A stretch of 64,000 bases of DNA, taken from Cytobacillus stercorigallinarum (GTDB lineage Bacteria; Bacillota; Bacilli; Bacillales; Cytobacillaceae). The translations under genes were made by a program, and so were the position numbers. The stretch spans positions 372,001 through 436,000 of the forward strand of contig NZ_JACSQT010000001.1 in NCBI RefSeq assembly GCF_014836495.1. The letters run 5' to 3'. Below are positions 9,411-18,527 of the stretch, piece by piece; position 1 is the first letter of the stretch; each line of letters starts with the position of its first letter. Under the pieces are notes generated by a model. It made no database searches. It was given only the letters and a program-made list of their open reading frames with translations, and was not told the DNA's origin.

Positions 9411-9887
9411 GTGAGTACAGAGAAAGTATTTCCAATGACACAAGAAGGTAAGACAAAATTAGAACAAGAACTAGAAAATTTAAAAACCGTTAAGCGAAAA
9501 GAAGTGGTTGAACGTATAAAAATTGCTCGTAGTTTTGGTGACTTATCTGAGAATTCAGAATACGATTCAGCTAAAGAAGAACAAGCTTTTGTAGAAGGCC
9601 GTATTACGACTCTTGAAAATATGATTCGTAATGCAAAAATCATCACTGAGGATGAGATGAAAGGCGACGCAGTTAGCTTAGGTTCAACTGTTACTTTTAT
9701 GGAATTACCTGATGGTGAAGAAGAAACGTATTCTATCGTAGGTAGTGCAGAGGCAGATCCATTTGAGGGTAAAATCTCCAATGATTCTCCGATTGCTAAA
9801 AGTCTTATTGGCAAAAAAGTAGGAGAAGAAGTGTCTGTGCAAACACCAGGTGGAGAAATGAGTGTTAAGATCACAAGTATTAACTAA
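9411..9887 (+). CDS. greA: transcription elongation factor GreA
   Basis: A 158-residue protein. The N-terminal coiled coil (residues ~10-75) includes the conserved tip [20 protein letters not shown] with the acidic residues that enter the RNA polymerase secondary channel. The C-terminal FKBP-like domain has the invariant [21 protein letters not shown]. GreA stimulates cleavage of backtracked RNA. The GTG at 9411 is preferred to the GTG at 9402, since AAAGGAG precedes it at the right distance and the product then begins [10 protein letters not shown] as expected. Ended by a strong terminator that overlaps the next gene's ribosome binding site. Confidence 0.97.
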   Translation: MSTEKVFPMTQEGKTKLEQELENLKTVKRKEVVERIKIARSFGDLSENSEYDSAKEEQAFVEGRITTLENMIRNAKIITEDEMKGDAVSLGSTVTFMELPDGEEETYSIVGSAEADPFEGKISNDSPIAKSLIGKKVGEEVSVQTPGGEMSVKITSIN

Positions 9888-9920
9888 TAAAATTATCGTC
9901 TTTTAGCGTTTGAAATAGAA

Positions 9921-9954
9921 ACACCTCGTCAACACTTTTGACGAGGTGTTTTTT
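9921..9954 (+). terminator. greA terminator overlapping the next gene's Shine-Dalgarno
   Basis: Twelve-base perfect stem ACACCTCGTCAA / TTGACGAGGTGT (9938-9949), followed by six T's that end directly at the ATG of the penicillin-binding protein gene (9955). The only ribosome binding site for that gene, GAGGTG (9943-9948), lies inside the 3' arm. Confidence 0.9.
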
Positions 9955-11715
9955 ATGCAAAGAAAACGAGTCATTCTGGTTGTTTCTGTCATGATAATTA
10001 CTTTATCCGTACTTATTGGTAGACTGGCTCAAATACAGTTGTTTGAAACAAAGCATTTTACAAATCGAGACATTAATTTGATTAGTCAAAGTGTCGCACA
10101 ACGTTCTATGGAAATAGCAATAGATGCTGAGAGAGGGAATCTGCTTGATAGGGATGGTAAACAATTAACTGTGGCCTATAAAACGGTCTTAATTCTTTTT
10201 CCGTTCCTAAAAGATATAGATTGGGATGCTTCGAGTGTCGCTGAAATTCTTAAAATTGATAAAAATCAACTCCGTCAAAAAGTTCAAGCGATAAAAAATC
10301 CTATTGTGTATGGTGAGCGAGAACCCTTCATTTTGTCTAATGACCAAATGGAAGCGATTAATCAGTTGGCAATACCGGGTGTGTTTGCAGTGAGAAAATC
10401 ATATCCGATTTATGAGAGACCAGCAGAACAATTATTAGGGATTGCCAATAGAGATTTCTTCCTAACCCAAAGATATCCTGAAAAACATCTATCTAACATA
10501 ACAAGACTAGGTGCAACTGGGATGGAAAAAAGCTTTGATGAACTTTTGTCTGGAGAAGGTGAAACAAAGCTTATTTATCATGTTGATGGAAAAGGAAGGC
10601 CATTATTTGGCTCGAATGTAAAATATGTTCACCCTGCGAATCCTTTTTATCCAATGAATATAAGAACGACGATTGATTTTGAATGGCAGCAACGAATGGA
10701 AATGCTTGTCGATAAAAACAATGTCATCAAAGGGGGGATGGTGTTAATAGATATTGAGGATAATTCAGTTGTTGCAATGGTTTCTCGTCCGAAAATGAAC
10801 CCAGTCAATCCTTTCGCTCATGGCGAAGAAGGTACGAATAATTTTATGGTACAAAATCAAGTACTAGGGTCTATATTTAAAACAGTGATCGCTGCAGCAG
10901 CGATAGATTATGGGCTAGATGCAAGAAATCGTATGTTTGATTGTAATCGGTCAATCAATGGAGAAATAGATAAAAATTATCAATACGGTATGCTCCATTT
11001 TAAAGATAGTTTTGCAAGAAGTTGTAATTATACATTTGCATCGGTCGGCAAAGAACTGATGTCTATCGATCCATTGGTGATTGATAACTATGCCAATAAA
11101 TTAGGCCTTTCGATAAAAGTAGGATGGCAAGGAGATTTCTATCATTTTAAAGACTTTCAGCAAATGGCAGATGAAGAACAAGGCCAGGTCTTTAGTGAAC
11201 CGCGAAATAGAAAAGATCCAAATCTAATTGCTCTAACATCCATTGGTCAATTAGATGTTCGCAGTACACCGTTAGCTGTGGCTAATATGATGGCCACAAT
11301 CGCAAGAGGTGGAGAAAAGCAGATGGTACGTGTCGCCTCGCAACTTGAATATAAAAATGGCGCCAAAGTAAAGGGTTTTCAGCCTAAAAAAGTAGTTGGT
11401 GAAAATATCAAGCCATATACAGCCGTATCATTACAAAAGCTGCTTCTTGAAGTTGTCAATCATGGTATGGGAACAGGTAGGCAACTACAAAGTTTACCGT
11501 ATCAAGTGGCAGGCAAATCGGGGACGGGGGAAACTGGAAAAAAAGTGAATGGACAAGAGCTAGAAAATAAATGGTTTGCTGGCTATTTTCCATACGATCA
11601 ACCGAAATATGCATTAGTAACCGTCCAATTGGATGCAAAAAGTACCGACCCATCACCACTTTCTTTATTCGCTGATATTGTGAAAGAAATACATAGACTA
11701 GATCATTCCACGTAA
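9955..11715 (+). CDS. class B penicillin-binding protein, PbpI-like (YrrR)
   Basis: A 586-residue monofunctional transpeptidase with one N-terminal membrane helix (residues ~5-25) and the pedestal domain starting RGNLLDRDGKQL. The transpeptidase motifs are all present: SIFK with Ser306 and Lys309, SCN at 356-358 and KSG at 521-523, so it should be active in peptidoglycan cross-linking. Position between greA and yrrS matches pbpI (yrrR) of B. subtilis, a minor PBP with a role that may overlap septal PBPs. The ATG sits immediately after the greA terminator. Translation from a read-through transcript would meet a sequestered binding site. Confidence 0.9.
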   Translation: MQRKRVILVVSVMIITLSVLIGRLAQIQLFETKHFTNRDINLISQSVAQRSMEIAIDAERGNLLDRDGKQLTVAYKTVLILFPFLKDIDWDASSVAEILKIDKNQLRQKVQAIKNPIVYGEREPFILSNDQMEAINQLAIPGVFAVRKSYPIYERPAEQLLGIANRDFFLTQRYPEKHLSNITRLGATGMEKSFDELLSGEGETKLIYHVDGKGRPLFGSNVKYVHPANPFYPMNIRTTIDFEWQQRMEMLVDKNNVIKGGMVLIDIEDNSVVAMVSRPKMNPVNPFAHGEEGTNNFMVQNQVLGSIFKTVIAAAAIDYGLDARNRMFDCNRSINGEIDKNYQYGMLHFKDSFARSCNYTFASVGKELMSIDPLVIDNYANKLGLSIKVGWQGDFYHFKDFQQMADEEQGQVFSEPRNRKDPNLIALTSIGQLDVRSTPLAVANMMATIARGGEKQMVRVASQLEYKNGAKVKGFQPKKVVGENIKPYTAVSLQKLLLEVVNHGMGTGRQLQSLPYQVAGKSGTGETGKKVNGQELENKWFAGYFPYDQPKYALVTVQLDAKSTDPSPLSLFADIVKEIHRLDHST

Positions 11716-11797
11716 TGGTTATCCCTTCAAGTTTTTTAAAAGACATGTTAAAATGTTTTCAGCTATGATATTTCTTTTTAAATTAGGAGGTATTCCT

Positions 11798-12490
11798 TTG
11801 AATAATACTGATAATGATTCATCCCGTTATGATAAAAGATCAAAAAGGAAAAAAACAAACATTATCTTAAATGGCTTAATCGGTGTTGTTATTCTGCTCA
11901 TCATCGTTGTTGGTACGATTATTTTCTCCGGTGGAAAAGAGGAGGACCAATTAGCTGATTCTGCTGCAAATGAAGAAGTTAATAAAGCAGAAACTTCTAA
12001 GGAAAATAACAGTGATGAAAAAGATGTAGCAACAGATGAAGAAAGTCTAAAAGATGGCAGTGAAGAAGAAGAAAATAAAAATAATGAAGAGAATAAAGAT
12101 GAGTCAACTGAAGAAAGTAATGAAGAAGAAAAAAATGAAGAAGAAGTAAAAGAGGAAGAGATTGTAACTGAAGGCGGCAGTAGTGCGGATGTGAAAAGAA
12201 CAGTAGAAAATCCAGCTTGGCAACCTGTAGGTACAGTACAAGACGAACATCCGACAGCTGTATATGATCAGAGTCATGTCGATTGGGATGAAATGCTTCG
12301 TGCAATTACTTATGCTACCGGATTAGACCGTTCAGCTATGACTGTTTATTTCCTTGGTAATGACGGTGTCAATCGTTCTGTTGGAACAGTCGCTTCACCT
12401 AATAAAGATGAAATGTACCGTGTATATATTGAATGGGTAGACGGAAAAGGGTGGAAACCGACGAAGGTAGAAGAATTAAATAATATATAA
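11798..12490 (+). CDS. yrrS: DUF1510 family membrane-anchored protein (YrrS)
   Basis: A 230-residue protein with three parts. First is a short basic cytoplasmic segment (RYDKRSKRKKTN). Second is one membrane helix at about residues 22-45 (IILNGLIGVVILLIIVVGTI), followed by a low-complexity, glutamate-rich stalk of about 80 residues. Third is a folded C-terminal domain (VDWDEMLRAITYATGLD ... YIEWVDGKGW), the DUF1510 signature. The TTG at 11798 follows TTAGGAGG with ideal spacing. yrrS is normally paired with yrrR, suggesting a cell-wall role outside the membrane, but its function is not established. Intact. Confidence 0.88.
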   Translation: MNNTDNDSSRYDKRSKRKKTNIILNGLIGVVILLIIVVGTIIFSGGKEEDQLADSAANEEVNKAETSKENNSDEKDVATDEESLKDGSEEEENKNNEENKDESTEESNEEEKNEEEVKEEEIVTEGGSSADVKRTVENPAWQPVGTVQDEHPTAVYDQSHVDWDEMLRAITYATGLDRSAMTVYFLGNDGVNRSVGTVASPNKDEMYRVYIEWVDGKGWKPTKVEELNNI

Positions 12491-12517
12491 GAAAAACTGG
12501 TTTTGCTAGCCAGAGTG

Positions 12518-12549
12518 AAACGCGAACATATCAATTTGTTCGCGTTTTT
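12518..12549 (+). terminator. terminator after yrrS
   Basis: AACGCGAACA / TGTTCGCGTT-type stem (perfect over CGCGAACA-like arms) followed by TTTTT. Confidence 0.85.
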
Positions 12550-12779
12550 GTATATTAGAGCAATGAAAGCATGGGAGCAGTCATCATTATATAAATGGAT
12601 ATATTCCATGAGCGTATTTAAGTTTACTTAAGGGGTTCCACAATTTTTGTTGTCTCATCCAATTTTGTAAAGAGTGTCTTGCGCTAGTGGCTGGATTTAT
12701 AGATAGTGGTGGCTTCTAAGTCCACCGACAACAACGGAAGTATCAGATTATTGTAATCGCTTCACATAGAATCTTTCCT

Positions 12780-12989
12780 CTACTTTCTCTTCAGTTTAAA
12801 ATGAACAACAGCTGAATAAAATCTTCTGCCGTTTTCATCCATATGCATCTGGTGAGCGACATGATGAACTTCTAGCATAATAGCTTTATTTGTTTCAATT
12901 TGGTCATTTATTTTCTTTTCTAAATCGTTTAGCTTTGTTGCTTCGAAAAATTCTACTTTATCTTCAATAAAATCTAATTGAAAGTTCAA
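12780..12989 (-). CDS. yrzA: DUF2536 family protein (YrzA)
   Basis: A ~69-residue protein whose body reads FQLDFIEDKVEFFEATKLNDLE and ends SAVVHFKLKRK, the DUF2536 pattern of B. subtilis YrzA. It is predicted to be a small alpha/beta cytoplasmic protein of unknown role. Start choice is uncertain. TTG at 12989 has GAAGGG nine bases upstream and gives the expected short N-terminus; an in-frame ATG at 12998 touches that same site, and GTG 13016 overlaps GAGGAG. Oriented against yrrS and divergent from yrrT. Confidence 0.82.
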   Translation of the reverse strand: MNFQLDFIEDKVEFFEATKLNDLEKKINDQIETNKAIMLEVHHVAHQMHMDENGRRFYSAVVHFKLKRK

Positions 12990-13113
12990 ATTAATCATCC
13001 CTTCATAGTGTATCACTCCTCATTTTAAGTAAATTTCATTTTCCGTGCAATGAGGAAAGTGAATATTGATATTTCTTGAAATTAAAGAGGGGGTATGGTA
13101 AATTGGGAACATG

Positions 13114-13155
13114 TTACAAATTAATTCATAGTATACTTATAGGAATTATTGATAT
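13114..13155 (+). promoter_or_regulatory. possible CymR-type operator and promoter region of yrrT
   Basis: The leader of yrrT contains TATACT (13132-13137) immediately followed by TTATAGGAATTAT. In B. subtilis this operon is repressed by CymR, the cysteine regulator, whose sites are AT-rich and contain ATAGGAATT-like cores. The match is from memory of the motif and was not scored. Confidence 0.3.
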
Positions 13156-13181
13156 TGTAATTATGCGCAGGAGGGTGCAAA

Positions 13182-13820
13182 ATGGGGAAAGAGTTTATTG
13201 AATTATTTGAAGAGTGGGCTAAAACATATGATGATACAGTAACAGGCCATGATGAAGAGTATAAGGATGTTTTCTTATACTATGATCAGTTGCTGCAAGA
13301 GGTGGCTGAGAGAGCAACAGGTAATGTATTAGAATTTGGTCCAGGTACAGGTAATTTAACAGCCAAATTATTAAAACGTGATTTAACTGTTATCGGAATT
13401 GAACCATCGAAATCAATGAGAGAGATTGCTATCAACAAGTTACAAGATAAAGCAAAAGTGCTAGATGGTGATTTCTTAAACTTTCAAATAGATGAAAACG
13501 TAGATACCATAGTCAGTTCTTATGCCTTTCACCATTTAACAGATGAAGAAAAGTCTTTGGCAATTGAACAGTATGGAAAGTTGTTACCTTCAGGTGGTAA
13601 AATAGTGTTTGCGGATACAATGTATGAATCTGTTGATGCGTATCAAAAGGCTATTACTGATGCCACTGAAAAGGGTTACCATAAACTAGCAGAAGATTTA
13701 AAGCGAGAATACTATACGACAATCCCCGTGTTAAGAGAGATGATGCGGGTGAATGGCTTTTCAGTTTCATTTAATCGCTGCAATGATTTTGTTTGGATTA
13801 TGGAAGGTGTCAAAGCTTAG
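13182..13820 (+). CDS. yrrT: class I SAM-dependent methyltransferase (YrrT)
   Basis: A 212-residue methyltransferase with motif [16 protein letters not shown] at about residues 49-63 and the acidic IGIEPSKSM loop. Its substrate is not known. YrrT leads the yrrT-mtnN-mccA-mccB operon for methionine-to-cysteine conversion, so it may generate S-adenosylhomocysteine for MtnN or act on a sulfur metabolite. The ATG at 13182 follows AGGAGGGTG. The stop lies 15 bases before mtnN. Length matches the family. Confidence 0.9.
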   Translation: MGKEFIELFEEWAKTYDDTVTGHDEEYKDVFLYYDQLLQEVAERATGNVLEFGPGTGNLTAKLLKRDLTVIGIEPSKSMREIAINKLQDKAKVLDGDFLNFQIDENVDTIVSSYAFHHLTDEEKSLAIEQYGKLLPSGGKIVFADTMYESVDAYQKAITDATEKGYHKLAEDLKREYYTTIPVLREMMRVNGFSVSFNRCNDFVWIMEGVKA

Positions 13821-13834
13821 AAAGAGGGAAAGTA

Positions 13835-14536
13835 ATGAAAATAGCTATTATCGGAGCAATGGAAGAAGAAGTAACAATTTTAAGGGACCAAATGGAAGAA
13901 AAGCAACAGCAAGTGATTGCTGGCTGTGAATATACGGAAGGTAAAATGAACGGAGCAGACGTGGTTCTTCTTCGTTCTGGCATTGGTAAAGTGAGCGCGG
14001 CGATGTCAACTACCATTCTTTTGGAGAAGTTCAAGCCGGATTATGTCATCAATACAGGTTCTGCTGGAGGGTTCAATCCTGAATTAAATGTAGGTGATAT
14101 CGTTATTTCATCTGAAGTTAGACATCATGATGTCGACGCAACTGTATTTGGTTATGAATATGGTCAAGTACCACAACAACCGCCTGCCTTTATTGCAAAT
14201 GAGCCGTTATTGGAAATTGCTGAAGAGAGTGGTAAAGCATTAGAAGGGATAACAGTTGTAAGAGGATTGATTGCGACTGGAGATTCATTTATTAGCAACC
14301 CAGCGCAAACAGCACTTATACAAGATAAATTCACGGCATTGCAAGCAGTAGAAATGGAAGCGGCAGCGATTGCTCAGGTTGCTCATGCCTTTGATACACC
14401 TTTTGTGATTATTCGCTCTTTATCTGATATTGCTGGTAAAGAATCTAATATTTCTTTTGATCAATTCCTAGAGAAAGCAGCCTTACACTCTGCAAATCTT
14501 GTTATGAAAATAGTAGAAGGAATCAAAAGTAAATAA
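13835..14536 (+). CDS. mtnN: 5'-methylthioadenosine/S-adenosylhomocysteine nucleosidase
   Basis: A 233-residue nucleosidase that splits adenine from SAH (giving S-ribosylhomocysteine) and from methylthioadenosine. Diagnostic segments are IIGAMEEEV at the N-terminus, NTGSAGGF near residue 77, [12 protein letters not shown] near 172 (ribose binding) and [11 protein letters not shown] near 194, which holds the catalytic aspartate. ATG 13835 is chosen over 13793 because AGAGGGAAAG precedes it and family proteins start MKIAIIGA. It supplies the first step of the reverse transsulfuration route encoded by the next two genes. Confidence 0.96.
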   Translation: MKIAIIGAMEEEVTILRDQMEEKQQQVIAGCEYTEGKMNGADVVLLRSGIGKVSAAMSTTILLEKFKPDYVINTGSAGGFNPELNVGDIVISSEVRHHDVDATVFGYEYGQVPQQPPAFIANEPLLEIAEESGKALEGITVVRGLIATGDSFISNPAQTALIQDKFTALQAVEMEAAAIAQVAHAFDTPFVIIRSLSDIAGKESNISFDQFLEKAALHSANLVMKIVEGIKSK

Positions 14537-14556
14537 TCAATAAAGGACGGGAAGTT

Positions 14557-16618
<2,062 letters not shown>

Positions 16619-16622
16619 GTTT

Positions 16623-16652
16623 AATGCTCACCTAAGGGTGGGCATTTTTTTG
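16623..16652 (+). terminator. terminator after mccB
   Basis: ATGCTCACC / GGTGGGCAT stem with a TAAG loop and a run of seven T's. Confidence 0.88.
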
Positions 16653-16731
16653 TTTTCAAGAAGAGGGAGGACGTTCGAAGGTGAAAAAAATAAATATTTT
16701 CGCCCTTTTTCAAATTTTTTGCAAAAAGCCG

Positions 16732-16760
16732 TTTACAAATGGCTGTTTCTTGGATATACT
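16732..16760 (+). promoter_or_regulatory. sigma-A promoter of the yrzI small-ORF cluster
   Basis: TTTACA at 16732-16737 and TATACT at 16755-16760 with exactly 17 bases between. Predicted start near 16767. No other promoter of similar quality is seen before yrzI, so it probably drives the whole cluster. Confidence 0.7.
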
Positions 16761-16765
16761 TACCA

Positions 16766-16780
16766 ATGTAAGCGAAAATA
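16766..16780 (+). promoter_or_regulatory. possible cre (CcpA) site at the transcription start
   Basis: ATGTAAGCGAAAATA matches the Bacillus cre consensus WTGNAANCGNWNNCW at all but one position (T instead of C at position 14). Placed over the predicted start, it would block initiation or early elongation under good carbon supply. Not tested against background frequency. Confidence 0.4.
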
Positions 16781-16807
16781 TCCTAAAGAAAAGGGAGGTC
16801 GGAAACA

Positions 16808-16897
16808 ATGAAAAACTTATGCAATTTAACTACAGCAGTAAATGAAACTAAAATACAAAACAATTTCGACCTACTTGGAATGGATCGCTTCATTTAA
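16808..16897 (+). CDS. 29-residue leader-like small ORF
   Basis: The frame starts MKNLCNLTTAVNETKIQNNF and ends DLLGMDRFI. It is preceded by AAGGGAGG with good spacing and lies about 40 bases after the predicted start site. No hydrophobic segment, no run of one amino acid typical of classical attenuators, and no similarity that I recognise. The stop codon lies 14 bases before a terminator hairpin, so ribosome position could influence termination. It may be a real small protein or a leader peptide. Confidence 0.5.
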   Translation: MKNLCNLTTAVNETKIQNNFDLLGMDRFI

Positions 16898-16910
16898 TTT
16901 TTTGTCTATC

Positions 16911-16951
16911 CATGCCGCAGGGAGGAATTGTCATCTCCTGCGGCATTTTTA
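16911..16951 (+). terminator. first of two tandem terminators upstream of yrzI
   Basis: Ten-base perfect stem ATGCCGCAGG (16912-16921) / CCTGCGGCAT (16937-16946) followed by TTTTTAT. Confidence 0.85.
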
Positions 16952-16962
16952 TGTTTGTTTCT

Positions 16963-17004
16963 TAATGCCGTACGGGGGTGAGTGCTCCTTTGCGGCATTT
17001 TTGT
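16963..17004 (+). terminator. second tandem terminator, diverged copy of the first
   Basis: AATGCCG (16964-16970) pairs with CGGCATT (16993-16999), with an inner GGGG/CTCC pairing, then TTTTTG. The 3' half and downstream bases (CGGCATTTTT followed by RTGTTYRTTT) repeat those of the first hairpin. Confidence 0.75.
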
Positions 17005-17043
17005 GTTCATTTTTGGATAGATAAAGAGAGGAGGTGCTGCAGG

Positions 17044-17187
17044 ATGACATTAAATCTAATTTTTCTAACGGTGACAATTAAAGCTAGAAAACGCTCGGTT
17101 GAAGAACGAATGCATGATGAATATGTAAATCGTCTTCTTGAAGACCATAAAGCACGACAAGAAGAGATCTATCGAAATTTTTACTAA
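17044..17187 (+). CDS. yrzI: YrzI family small protein
   Basis: A 47-residue protein with a short hydrophobic N-terminus (MTLNLIFLTVTIKARKRS) and a charged helix (VEERMHDEYVNRLLEDHKAR). This is the YrzI small-protein pattern of Bacillus. It is preceded by GAGAGGAGGTG, an exceptionally strong binding site. In B. subtilis yrzI is in an operon of very short ORFs whose mRNA is cut by the ribosome-associated nuclease Rae1. The biochemical role of YrzI is not known to me with certainty. It lies downstream of two terminators, so expression from the upstream promoter requires read-through or a promoter I cannot see. Confidence 0.85.
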   Translation: MTLNLIFLTVTIKARKRSVEERMHDEYVNRLLEDHKARQEEIYRNFY

Positions 17188-17218
17188 GATAAAGGAAATA
17201 AGAAAGGTGGAGGAGATC

Positions 17219-17278
17219 ATGATGTTTTTATTACAAGGAAGAAAGGTTTATTTCTGGGTTGAGAAGGACTCAACCTAA
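17219..17278 (+). CDS. 19-residue peptide ORF downstream of yrzI
   Basis: MMFLLQGRKVYFWVEKDST, starting at two adjacent ATGs, behind GGTGGAGGAG. The strength and spacing of the binding site make translation likely despite the tiny size. B. subtilis has a similarly short ORF beside yrzI (called S1025 in work on Rae1), inside which the mRNA is cut during translation. The comparison rests on position and size, because I cannot recall the B. subtilis peptide reliably. Confidence 0.55.
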   Translation: MMFLLQGRKVYFWVEKDST

Positions 17279-17302
17279 CAAGGTTTTGTAGGGGGAGAGT
17301 GT

Positions 17303-17374
17303 GTGGCGATAAAAATAATTCTATTCACCGTTTATTTTACGAAAAAATATAGAAATCAAAAGAGGAAAATATAG
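17303..17374 (+). CDS. 23-residue second YrzI-like peptide
   Basis: MAIKIILFTVYFTKKYRNQKRKI starts at GTG 17303 behind TAGGGGGAGAG. It resembles the N-terminal third of the neighbouring YrzI (hydrophobic, then TV-x-basic), as though it were a shortened duplicate lacking the charged helix. Small amphipathic cationic peptides of this type may associate with membranes. Function unknown; confidence rests on the strong binding site and the likeness to YrzI. Confidence 0.5.
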   Translation: MAIKIILFTVYFTKKYRNQKRKI

Positions 17375-17383
17375 AGACAAAAT

Positions 17384-17416
17384 TGGTGGGACTTCTAGCT
17401 TTTAGAAGTCCCACCA
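17384..17416. terminator. bidirectional terminator between yrzI cluster and the minus-strand membrane gene
   Basis: Fourteen-base perfect stem TGGTGGGACTTCTA / TAGAAGTCCCACCA around a five-base loop. Flanking T- and A-rich stretches are modest on the plus strand (ATGATTTTATTTA). Confidence 0.8.
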
Positions 17417-17421
17417 TGATT

Positions 17422-17664
17422 TTATTTATCAGGTCGTTTCCATAAAAACATAATCAAAAATAAACCGATGACAAAAATGATTACTGGTTTCCATGAAAAG
17501 CCTTCAAATATAATTTCAGCAATACTAACCATGGCGATGATAAGAAAAACAATCCCTAATACTAAACGATTCACACCCAAACTAACGCTCCCACTTTCTA
17601 TCCATTTCTTATACCTCCATATTAACTGATTCAAATACACCTCGTCCAATTTCTCACTAAGCAA
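17422..17664 (-). CDS. hypothetical two-helix membrane protein
   Basis: An 80-codon frame ending MFLWKRPDK, with two hydrophobic helices (LVLGIVFLIIAMVSIAEIIF and WKPVIIFVIGLFLIMFLW) after a charged N-terminal helix. I do not recognise a family. The annotated TTG start at 17664 lacks a clear binding site. GAGGTG at about residues 7-9 suggests that an internal start is possible, so the N-terminus is uncertain. Convergent with the yrzI cluster, sharing its terminator. Confidence 0.55.
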   Translation of the reverse strand: MLSEKLDEVYLNQLIWRYKKWIESGSVSLGVNRLVLGIVFLIIAMVSIAEIIFEGFSWKPVIIFVIGLFLIMFLWKRPDK

Positions 17665-17768
17665 TAAACATGTAATTGAAAATTAATACGCTAGGACAGA
17701 CAATAACAGCTTTTCCACTACATAGAAATGGTTAATAGGCGAAAAGTTCAACTAGCGGGGGTGGCACT

Positions 17769-18482
17769 ATGTCTGGAATTATGACAGCACTTGGATTTTT
17801 AGTTAAAGAAATTGTTTTTCTTGTCTCATATGTGAAGAATAATGCTTTTCCTCAGCCTTTATCTTCAAGTGATGAAAAAAAATACTTAAGGCAAATGGCA
17901 GAAGGGGATTCACACGCACGCAATATGCTGATTGAGCATAATCTTCGACTTGTCGCACATATTGTAAAAAAATTCGAGAACACAGGAGAAGATGCTGAGG
18001 ATCTTATCTCCATCGGTACAATAGGGTTAATTAAAGCGATTGAAAGCTATTCTGAAGGCAAAGGAACAAAGCTTGCTACTTATGCCGCGAGATGTATAGA
18101 AAACGAAATTCTCATGCATTTGAGAGCATTAAAGAAGACAAAAAAAGATGTCTCTCTTCATGATCCAATCGGGCAGGATAAAGAAGGCAATGAAATTTCG
18201 TTGATTGATGTGTTAAAGTCTGAATCAGAAGATGTGATTAATACGATTCAACTGAATATGGAACTTGAGAAGGTGCGAGAATACATTGATGTATTGGATG
18301 AAAGAGAGAAAGAAGTCATTGTCGGACGGTTTGGATTGGATTTAAAGAAGGAAAAGACTCAAAGGGAGATAGCGAAAGAATTAGGTATTTCCCGGAGCTA
18401 CGTTTCTCGTATTGAAAAACGAGCATTAATGAAAATGTTTCATGAATTTTATCGAGCGGAAAAAGAGAAGAAGAAGAATTAA
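17769..18482 (+). CDS. sigK: RNA polymerase sporulation sigma factor SigK, uninterrupted
   Basis: A 237-residue pro-sigma-K. Residues 1-20 ([20 protein letters not shown]) form the hydrophobic pro-sequence; mature protein would start at Tyr21 ([10 protein letters not shown]), the site cut by SpoIVFB in B. subtilis. Region 2 ([35 protein letters not shown]) and region 4 ([20 protein letters not shown]) are complete. Sigma-K directs late mother-cell genes for coat and cortex. In B. subtilis the gene is split by the skin element after roughly residue 112; here the same stretch ([20 protein letters not shown]) is continuous. ATG 17769 follows GGGGGTGG. A CATAGAAAT upstream resembles a mother-cell -10 element but is not convincing. 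Confidence 0.97.
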   Translation: MSGIMTALGFLVKEIVFLVSYVKNNAFPQPLSSSDEKKYLRQMAEGDSHARNMLIEHNLRLVAHIVKKFENTGEDAEDLISIGTIGLIKAIESYSEGKGTKLATYAARCIENEILMHLRALKKTKKDVSLHDPIGQDKEGNEISLIDVLKSESEDVINTIQLNMELEKVREYIDVLDEREKEVIVGRFGLDLKKEKTQREIAKELGISRSYVSRIEKRALMKMFHEFYRAEKEKKKN

Positions 18483-18498
18483 GAATAACGTATGCATT

Positions 18499-18527
18499 TA
18501 CCACAGTTTCCAGGCTGTGGTTTCTTT
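18499..18527 (+). terminator. terminator after sigK
   Basis: CCACAG / CTGTGG stem with an eight-base loop and TTTCTTT. Confidence 0.7.

Noticed and set aside
9221-9874. Long minus-strand frame opposite greA (217 codons)
   Set aside because: It is the antisense shadow of greA; the plus-strand gene has clear family motifs and a good start.
12550-12779. Search for a gene or RNA between yrrS and yrzA
   Set aside because: Only short, stop-rich frames and no convincing structured RNA; treated as ordinary convergent spacer.
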